Origin: Plumapathes pennacea
Lineage: Eukaryota > Cnidaria > Anthozoa > Antipatharia > Myriopathidae
Assembly (NCBI GenBank): GCA_964036295.1
Contig: OZ038472.1
Coordinates: 4,300,001 to 4,364,000, forward strand
DNA: 64,000 bases
Reading direction: 5' to 3'
Shown here: positions 57,523 through 64,000 of the stretch, piece by piece
How the letters are laid out: each line of letters begins with the position of its first letter
How positions within the stretch are numbered: position 1 is the stretch's first letter
Notes under the pieces: generated by a model
Databases searched by the model: none
What the model was told of the DNA's origin: nothing
The model's input: the letters and a program-made list of their open reading frames with translations, nothing else
Translations under genes and position numbers: made by a program

Positions 57523-60253
57523 TTATTTGTAGTGTGGCTTGGTGGAGCGAGGTCGTGCTGGTGCAGACCTTCCTCGCTGAGCAGCCGCCTGCGCTTGTTG
57601 TTGAGCTGTGGCTTGTATCTGATAAGCCATGGGGTGGATTTTGAAGCCAAACAGCCTGCAATCACAATAAGAACAAGAATTTAGAGCCGTTTTTGGATGA
57701 GTGTCGAAAACCAAAACCAAAGTAATCACACAGGCCAATCACAGAGACTGAGAGAAAACAGTTCAGCCAATCAGAAGCCAAAGTAATTCACGTTTGGTCT
57801 TGCGTTTGGTTTTACTTTCCAATCAGCAGTGCGAGTACACGCCATCGCTTGCATGAGAAGTGTTTGGTTTTGGTTTTGGTTTTGTTCCTGATTGGTCGAG
57901 AAGGCTGCCAAACTTGTGTGGACCAATCAGAAAGCGTAGCAAACGCAAAACCAAAGCAATCGCACGATTACTTTCGACAGTCATCTGAAAACCGCTCTAA
58001 GTAAACATGTTATGTAATGTTCTTTAAGGTTCACAGTCCCTAACATGGATGTAAAGTTTGATGTACCGATCATCAATTAAAATTGATGTTGATCAAAAAA
58101 TCTTGGCGACAAAACAATCAATTATGCTTGATACATAACCCATTGTCAGTATTGTGAGAAGAATAAAATCCTGGTGTGACCTGTTTTAAACATGATAGGA
58201 GTTTGCTGCTTCGGGCTCAAAACAAAACAAATGTAAAGCAACAACCACCGTAGTAAAACAAAACCAATCAACAAAAAGGTTCCCTCTCAGCATTGCCTCG
58301 TTTATGTGTTGCTTACATGAACTTAATGGTGGCAGCCAAGGCTGCATGAGGATGCAATAAAATTTATCCAATATTATATTTGATGGTCAGTTGGTTGGGA
58401 TAATCAATTATTTCTGATGATCAATATTATGAAATCTCAACCGATTCCAAACACTGTGTACAGTGTGGTTGGTACAGATGTAGGGTTCGGTTTTGGTGTA
58501 CAATGTATAGTACTGTACCTTGGTATGAACTGGTGGTTGGCAGGCTTTTTAGGTCTGTATTCTGGGTGGACCATAAACAGCATGTGAGGGAAGCCTGTGC
58601 CAAAGTAGGCTCCATCTGTGTGATGATGCCGTGAAGATTTGGGTGTGTAGACATCCATACATTTTGGACAGTACAACTTCACCATTGCCTCGCCAGGGAC
58701 ATCAGACAGACCTAGAAATAGATCACAACGGCTAAATATTCTCTGTTGCAACAAATGAGAAAAATCAAGCTCAATATTTCTCTTTTACAGTGTAGTTTCT
58801 CACCAGAATTATATCATACAGTGTAGAGATTTTGGTAACTGATAGTTTGCTCAGATAAAAGTTGACTGAACCACATGCATCAATATTCTCACAAAATCAC
58901 TCAAATGCAGTTGTTTTATGATAATGAAATTTCAATACATCATTCAGTAGATAGCAAGTACGGAGACTCCTACTGTAAATGTATACAGTAAATACCACAT
59001 ATTTAGATCATGGCTCATTGAACTCTTAACTCACCTATTGGTAACACAGGCTGGTTTTCACAGTAAACACGACAGCAATGACCAAAGTCTCCATTCTGGT
59101 ATTTTTCAAGCTGGAAAAGCAAATACAGTACGTACTTAAGGCAACACCAGGTCAATTGTGATACTAATGACTAATGACTGGCAGAGATACCTACAGTAAA
59201 TGAACCTGCAGCATTTTAAGCACTGCACTGTAAGTCATAAGTCAACTTTCCAACATACCATCTGTGCCAGCCCCCTGTTGGTGAGGATGTATCGAGCATG
59301 TATCAAGCCATACAGCATCTCCGCTGCTTGCTCTATTAAGTCACTTTGGTTTGGATTATCCTCCAGTTCATCATCTAAAGTAAATTCAACAAAGTTTGGT
59401 GAGAAACATATGTCTTTGAAAATGGTGAAAATACATAAATAAATACCCTGTTCCAGACTAGAGGCAACTCTATAATAATTGGAAATGGCATGCTTGAATA
59501 AACATGTAGCATAGCATGATTTAAAGCAACATTTCAAGCATATCACTGTATAGTCCATATATGGGAGTGCCCCCCCCCCCCCCCCCCTGGGTTTTCACAT
59601 CACTGGATCATATTTAAGGGAGAAATTTGAGTTTTACCTGGTTCCATGTCCAAGATCATGTCAAGCGCCTGTCTGTAATGAGGAACTTGCTCATTCAATC
59701 CTGTAAGATTGAACTTATCCTGGATATAATCTTCATCAACCTGGAAATAAAGAGACGGCTAATGAGTGTTATGTTTTAACTGTTCACTAACTGGCAGCTG
59801 ATACTGTTCTATTTGGTTCAGCCTGGATGAACTGCAGTTTGGGGCTTGAGGGTCTTCTAAACTTTGCAAAGAGGTTGCAGTTTCAGTTTGCTCAGGGGGA
59901 CAAAGTTTGATCACTTTGTTGAATCAATTGGATAAATTCACGAGCGACGTCACTTTACCGCCCGCTAAGTACAATTTTAGACTGTGACTAGTCAAAGCTG
60001 GGTACATAAAACTGCAGAACATTACTTGTAAAGAAAAAAACAACATTACTTTTTTACAAGTAGTGGCACTGCAAGCTTAAAGTACTCTTAGACTTTGTGA
60101 ATGCGGTGAATGCGTAAATTTAACTAGAATGTTTATACCCCAGAATAATTATTACTTATGGCTAATCTAGAATGTGAAGCATCAATTTCTACAGCAAAAA
60201 CACTACAGTTCATGCATGAAACACATTGTACAAAATAATGCCAGAATACCTCG

Positions 60254-60284
<31 letters not shown>

Positions 60285-60714
60285 AATGTTTTGCACAAAA
60301 AATTAATAGTGTTGTGCCGTGTTCGATCTCATTTCATCTTGGCACCAGTAGTCTGAATTATAATCGACACTCGTGCACTTCCGTCAGCCATACTTGTGCC
60401 CATCCAAGTGTAGTTCCTGTAGATTATCTCTGTGAATCCTCCCATTATAATAACACAGAGTCAGCAAATCGTTCTACTAAAAACGCGTATGATATGAATC
60501 GCGTGTAATCTGTTAATTCAAACTCTTGTTCCGTATACTGCACATGTCTGTAAATATTCGCCCAACCAATGGCGAAATGCCATTAAAAAGCGGGGCGAGG
60601 AAAAAAGGGCTCTTACTTAATTAGCAAGAAAAGTTTGTTTACCTCGCAGAAGAATTCGTTTCCACGGAGCCCACAAAACCACGAAATCCACGACACTTCT
60701 TCGGAGCTACTCAT
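57523..60714 (-). CDS. CSNK2B: Casein kinase II subunit beta, 6 exons
   Basis: Coding exons on minus: 60643-60714 (ATG 60714), 59638-59740, 59259-59374, 59035-59110, 58519-58711, 57523-57655 (TAA 57525-57523), all in phase, 230 aa. It begins [20 protein letters not shown], with the N-terminal autophosphorylation serines, followed by the acidic loop ([13 protein letters not shown]) and a zinc finger with Cys109, Cys114, Cys137 and Cys140 (vertebrate numbering kept; an extra Cys at 110). It then has the dimer and alpha-binding region [19 protein letters not shown]. The CK2 beta dimer regulates the catalytic alpha subunits of this Ser/Thr kinase in nucleus and cytoplasm. After KIHPMAY the tail diverges: Gln/Ala-rich, then basic with [10 protein letters not shown], about 15 residues longer than the 215-aa vertebrate protein. 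Head to head with POLE3. Confidence 0.98.
58800..58910 (-). repeat. CCCTTTCACT-family MITE fragment in a CSNK2B intron
   Basis: TCTCACCAGAATTATATCAT, ACTGATAGTTTGCTCAGAT and AATATTCTCACAAAATCACT match the reverse-oriented interior of the family. Intron between exons 4 and 5. Confidence 0.55.
59566..59588 (+). repeat. Poly-C tract
   Basis: About 19 C preceded by CATATATGGGAGTGC. The same preface plus poly-C occurs at about 61708-61738 in a POLE3 intron, indicating a shared dispersed repeat. Confidence 0.8.
60253..60278 (+). repeat. Poly-T tract
   Basis: About 25 consecutive T in CSNK2B intron 1. Confidence 0.9.
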
Positions 60715-61486
60715 AATATCGGCCTGAGAAATAAAATATAGCAATACTAAACAAAGAATTGTAGATAACTTAAGAAAGATCGCAACCAGAAAACGATAAA
60801 AGACCACTTCAAACTATGAGCCGTTCGTCTCGCGAAATCTCCAGCACTGTAACAGTTGTGATGTGAGGAAGCTTCCAGACATTACTGTTTGTGAAATGTC
60901 ACTTTCATGTGCCTTTATCCACTCGACCCGTCACGAGAGAAATATTTGAGTAAGCAGTGTTTACTACGTTCTTTTCCCGTGTCTCACCTTCTCAGCTAGA
61001 CGGAAAACCTGCCCCAAAATATCCACTTTCCTTGCAAATCAAACCAATAAATTGTCCAAGACCTCAAATGCGCAGAGGGGAGATCATCTGTGGTCTTTTC
61101 GCTTCTGTGTTCATGGGATTGCCGCTGGACGAGGCTATCGGAAACTCAAGAATTCATAACAAGTAATCGTATTGGTCGACAATCAGCTGAAAGGTGAGCG
61201 CCCAATCAGCTAACTCGTAACATTACAAATTCAGAAACCAAACGAGAATTAGTCGCGGGAAAAGCAAAAAAGATTGCTTTTACAAACTCTGAGGTATGTA
61301 TCCGAAGGTTTTTCCCTTGAAACCAAGCTGTAGATGGATTGTGCGTGACTCTGTGTCTGTTGGAAAGCAATCGGATTTTTGCTGATCTTCACTTGATGTT
61401 TGTTCGATCAAGGGAATTAGACGATCGATCGAACTGATTCCCGGCTGATCATCGACATACAGAATTTATATTCATTTTCAGATCAG
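60715..61486. promoter_or_regulatory. Shared divergent promoter region of CSNK2B and POLE3
   Basis: The start codons of the two genes face away from each other 773 bp apart. A donor-like GAG|GTATGT at 61294 and an acceptor TTTTCAG ending at 61481 mark a 5' UTR intron of POLE3 that ends five bases before its ATG. Reverse CCAAT motifs (ATTGG near 61171; ATTGG near 60568 inside intron 1) are visible. Shared regulation is inference. Confidence 0.6.
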
Positions 61487-63540
61487 ATGGCAGAGAAAGG
61501 TGAAGATTTGAATCTTCCAAATGCTGTTATTTCACGTCTGGTGAAGGAAACGGTAAGATACCTGGTATATGCAAATTTCGACCCTATTTCATACCAAATA
61601 TCAAAATCTCCGACCCTATTCCAGACGAAAGGCTCAAAATTGATACCTTACTTCAGACTAAAATGCTGAAAATGACACCCTGTCATTTGGCACATACCAT
61701 ATGGCTCATATATGGGAGCACCCCCCCCCCCCCCCCCCAACCCTAACCCTAAACCTAACCCCTCCCCCCCACCGTCCAATATCCCTAACATACTGCATGT
61801 CAATGTGGGAAAGGGTGGGGTAGAGGTGTTTAAGGAGTAGCTCTGACTAACAGCTTCTCTTTAGCTTCCAGATGGGGTCTCTCTCTCAAAAGAGGCCAGA
61901 ACAGCAATTGGCAAAGCTGCCAGTGTGTTTGTTTTGTATGCAACATCTTGGTAAGATAATTGTTCTATATCATTCAGTACAATAGTGCAGTGTCAATCAG
62001 TCCACTTTTCTTGGGACCTTTTGTTTTACTTCTTTTCCTGACATAATTCATATCTTTTAACAAAATGGTAGTTTTCTGAGAGAACATCAAATGTCATCTT
62101 GGTTTAAGTACTGTCATTTGGAGATACAGTATACATACAAATTTTATCTTTCGGTTTATATACTGTACAGTAATTCTCGTCTCTTGCTGTGCCTATCACT
62201 GCTATTTCACACCATCCCCACTGTGCAGTATAGAGGATATTACACAGCGGCATGAAGATATGACTTTTATTTTCGAGTGGTAAAAACAATATTTTATGCA
62301 CTCGCAAAGCGCTCGTTCATAAAATATTGTTTTAACCACGAGAAAATAAAAGTCATATCTTCAAGCTGCCATGTAATTTTCTTTTTATTATATTAGACAC
62401 GAGTGTTTTACGGGAAATTGCACAAGCAACCGTGCAAAAGTGGGAAATGATGCTAACAATATCCTCACTAGTGAGGATATGGAAAATACGCCACTCGGGT
62501 CCCGGATGTAGTTTCATATGGATTTTACACACGGTGTATTTTCCAGTAAAACACTCGTGTCTATATAATAAATATCCTTATTTCACATTGAAACACTCTT
62601 ACCTCTGCTGAGTTATTGTGTTTTATTTTTGCAGCGCAAACAACTTCGCTCAAGCCCAGAAAAGGAAAACACTTCTAGCACCAGATGTTCTTCAAGCTCT
62701 GGAAGACATGGAATTTGGAGAGTTTGTTCCACCCCTTAAACAAAGTTTGGAAGGTTTGTTTGCCTCATTGTATCACCCTCACACTATCCCTTTTACTCCC
62801 AAGGGTGATCAACTTCAATTTTCTCCTTCAGTTTCTTTATACTAGAAATGTATATTACAGCAAGGAGCACTTGGCTTTTGATAGCTTGCTCAGATTGTAG
62901 CTGATTAATCTATGAATTCTCACTACATCACTGATACATTTTCTTCTTAAAAGAATGAGAGAATCTGCATTTTGAGCTTGGGAGTGAAAGGGCTATATAA
63001 TACTCTTGACTTATATATAGCCCATAATCCTTGTAATATTGCCCTTGATGCAGGGCTCCCTTAACCACAGTCTTTTGCATGCCAAAATGCTTGAACTGGC
63101 ATTTTTCAGACCCACTAAATTTGAAAGAGAATTTAGCAATCCATTTTTATCCAACTTATTTGAGAAGAAGATTAGTTTCTTTTGGCCTATTTCTGTACGG
63201 TGCTTGCCAGTTACAGAAAAGTATCATATTATCTATTTTCCTAACTGTCCAGTCCTCTATCTGTCTGTCCAAAGGTTTCCCACTTGTCACCATTTTTGTG
63301 TCTAATTATTTTTTCAATTTATCATTTTTTGTGTTATCAGCTTTTCGTAAGGAGCAGAAAGGCAAGAAAGAAGCTGCAGCCGAATCAAAGAGGAAGAAGG
63401 CAGAAATGGGGAGTGCAGACGACATGTCACCGGACTCAAAAAAACAGAAGACAGATGTAGAACACAAACATGTGGAGACAGAAAGTAAAGACTCCGAGCC
63501 TGCGGAGAAAAGCCAAGAATCCAAAAATGGCGAAACCTAA
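61487..63540 (+). CDS. POLE3: DNA polymerase epsilon subunit 3, histone-fold protein
   Basis: Coding exons 61487-61552, 61865-61950, 62635-62753, 63341-63540 (TAA 63538-63540), all GT-AG and in phase, 156 aa. The sequence starts [20 protein letters not shown] and continues through [40 protein letters not shown] and [17 protein letters not shown] to [11 protein letters not shown], the CBF-D/NF-YB-type histone fold of POLE3 (Dpb4/CHRAC17). It pairs with POLE4 in polymerase epsilon and with CHRAC1 in the CHRAC remodeller. The C-terminal ~55 residues are Lys/Ser/Glu mixed, without the long uninterrupted acidic run of the vertebrate protein. The donor of intron 3 is GTTTGT, a weak form. Confidence 0.97.
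61560..61765 (+). repeat. Intronic dispersed repeat with poly-C and telomere-like hexamers
   Basis: GACCCTATTTCATACCA and GACCCTATTCCAGACGA phrases repeat; then CATATATGGGAGCAC, about 20 C, and AACCCTAACCCTAAACCTAA, i.e. three to four CCCTAA-type units at about 61739-61760. POLE3 intron 1. Confidence 0.65.
62229..62567. mobile_element. Nested-palindrome MITE, copy 2
   Basis: Same element as 31151-31452: ends TATAGAGGATATTACAC and ACACTCGTGTCTATATA, with the ATATCCTCACTAGTGAGGAT palindrome inside. The central hairpin carries extra sequence (about 62294-62320, with GCACTCGCAAAGCGCTCG). POLE3 intron 2. Confidence 0.85.
62788..62992 (-). mobile_element. CCCTTTCACT-family MITE, nearly full, reverse orientation
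   Basis: Ends CCCTTTTACTCCCAAGGGTG and GAGCTTGGGAGTGAAAGGG. POLE3 intron 3, starting 35 bp after the donor of exon 3. Confidence 0.8.
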
Positions 63541-63771
63541 TTTCGTCTCAGTAACAAAATTTGCTTTCTAAGATATTGTACATGTAACATACAGCCAGAT
63601 ACTCTTACTTTACGATTTTCTTGCCATTTCCCCATTGTCTCAGGCTCAGGTCTTTAGACCTTGATTGGCTAAACCTTGGTTTCTGTAAAGTAGTTCTGAA
63701 TTGTCCTGGAAGCAAGGACAACCATGTATGTTTATAATAGTGTGGAAAAAGCCTTACCTTTTGCCAGTACA

Positions 63772-63777
63772 AATAAA
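63772..63777 (+). terminator. Polyadenylation signal of POLE3
   Basis: AATAAA 232 bp after the POLE3 stop codon. Confidence 0.6.
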
Positions 63778-63873
63778 ACAGGAACGCTCTGCATGAATAC
63801 TGCAATAAGAATACATGTTGACATGTTCATCTAATGTTTCAGTCTACTGATTTCTTCTCCATTGAGACAAATT

Positions 63874-64000
63874 TTAGGAGCCAGGTCTTCTATTTTCACC
63901 CTCTGTCTCTTTCTGAGCTTCATACCACTGTTTAGCTATTTCTCTGACTCCCTCTAAAAACAGTATTCCAAGTCTTGAAAACTTCTTGTTTTGGAACCTT
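63874..64000 (-). CDS. C-terminal end of a minus-strand gene (partial)
   Basis: The minus strand is open from the window edge to TAA at 63876-63874 and reads RFQNKKFSRLGILFLEGVRE followed by IAKQWYEAQKETEGENRRPG, with coding-like composition. The gene would converge with POLE3, the two stops being about 330 bp apart. The family is not recognised from this fragment; the rest lies outside the window. Confidence 0.5.
   Translation of the reverse strand, partial: RFQNKKFSRLGILFLEGVREIAKQWYEAQKETEGENRRPGS

Overview
The window looks like nuclear DNA of a cnidarian, most probably an anthozoan such as a stony coral. This is an inference from AT-rich, intron-dense genes with metazoan orthologues, GT-AG introns with typical polypyrimidine tracts, and heavy loading with short non-autonomous DNA transposons (MITEs), microsatellites and retroelement relics. 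No bacterial or organellar sequence was seen. All exon models were read by eye from splice sites and phase continuity.

Layout. A possible 3' terminal exon lies at 56-211. A seven-exon C2H2 zinc-finger gene (11 fingers, 872 aa) occupies 3021-9638 on +. A 28-exon choline-transporter-like gene (SLC44A2/4-like, 703 aa) occupies 11061-30712 on +; every exon junction keeps frame, and one of its introns has U12-type signals. From about 31 to 45 kb is a decayed accessory stretch: Gypsy and piggyBac-like relics, a broken ankyrin-like first exon, exons of an unrecognised minus-strand gene, a duplicated cysteine-bearing exon and a fold-back element with arms over 300 bp. A compact five-exon gene of unknown function (106 aa) lies at 46037-47336 on -. 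The 48.1-52.4 kb locus is unusual: two arrays of one degenerate tandem repeat in opposite orientation flank two copies of a spliced-looking unit, the second carrying an alternating 66/67-bp array. A candidate minus-strand gene follows at 52673-54797, then minisatellites and a long ATT tract.

The right end is conserved housekeeping sequence: CSNK2B (CK2 beta, six exons, minus, 57523-60714) and POLE3 (four coding exons, plus, 61487-63540) stand head to head across about 0.77 kb, and the 3' end of another minus-strand gene enters at 63874-64000. The named genes are not a pathway: a membrane transporter, a kinase regulatory subunit, a histone-fold subunit and a DNA-binding protein happen to be neighbours.

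The other strong signal is the repeat landscape: several MITE families recur across the 64 kb (TTAA-flanked CCCTTTCACT; TAA-flanked Harbinger-like; TA-flanked CAGTCAA; nested-palindrome TATATAGAGG), plus a 2.04-kb transposon with subterminal repeats and a relic ORF.
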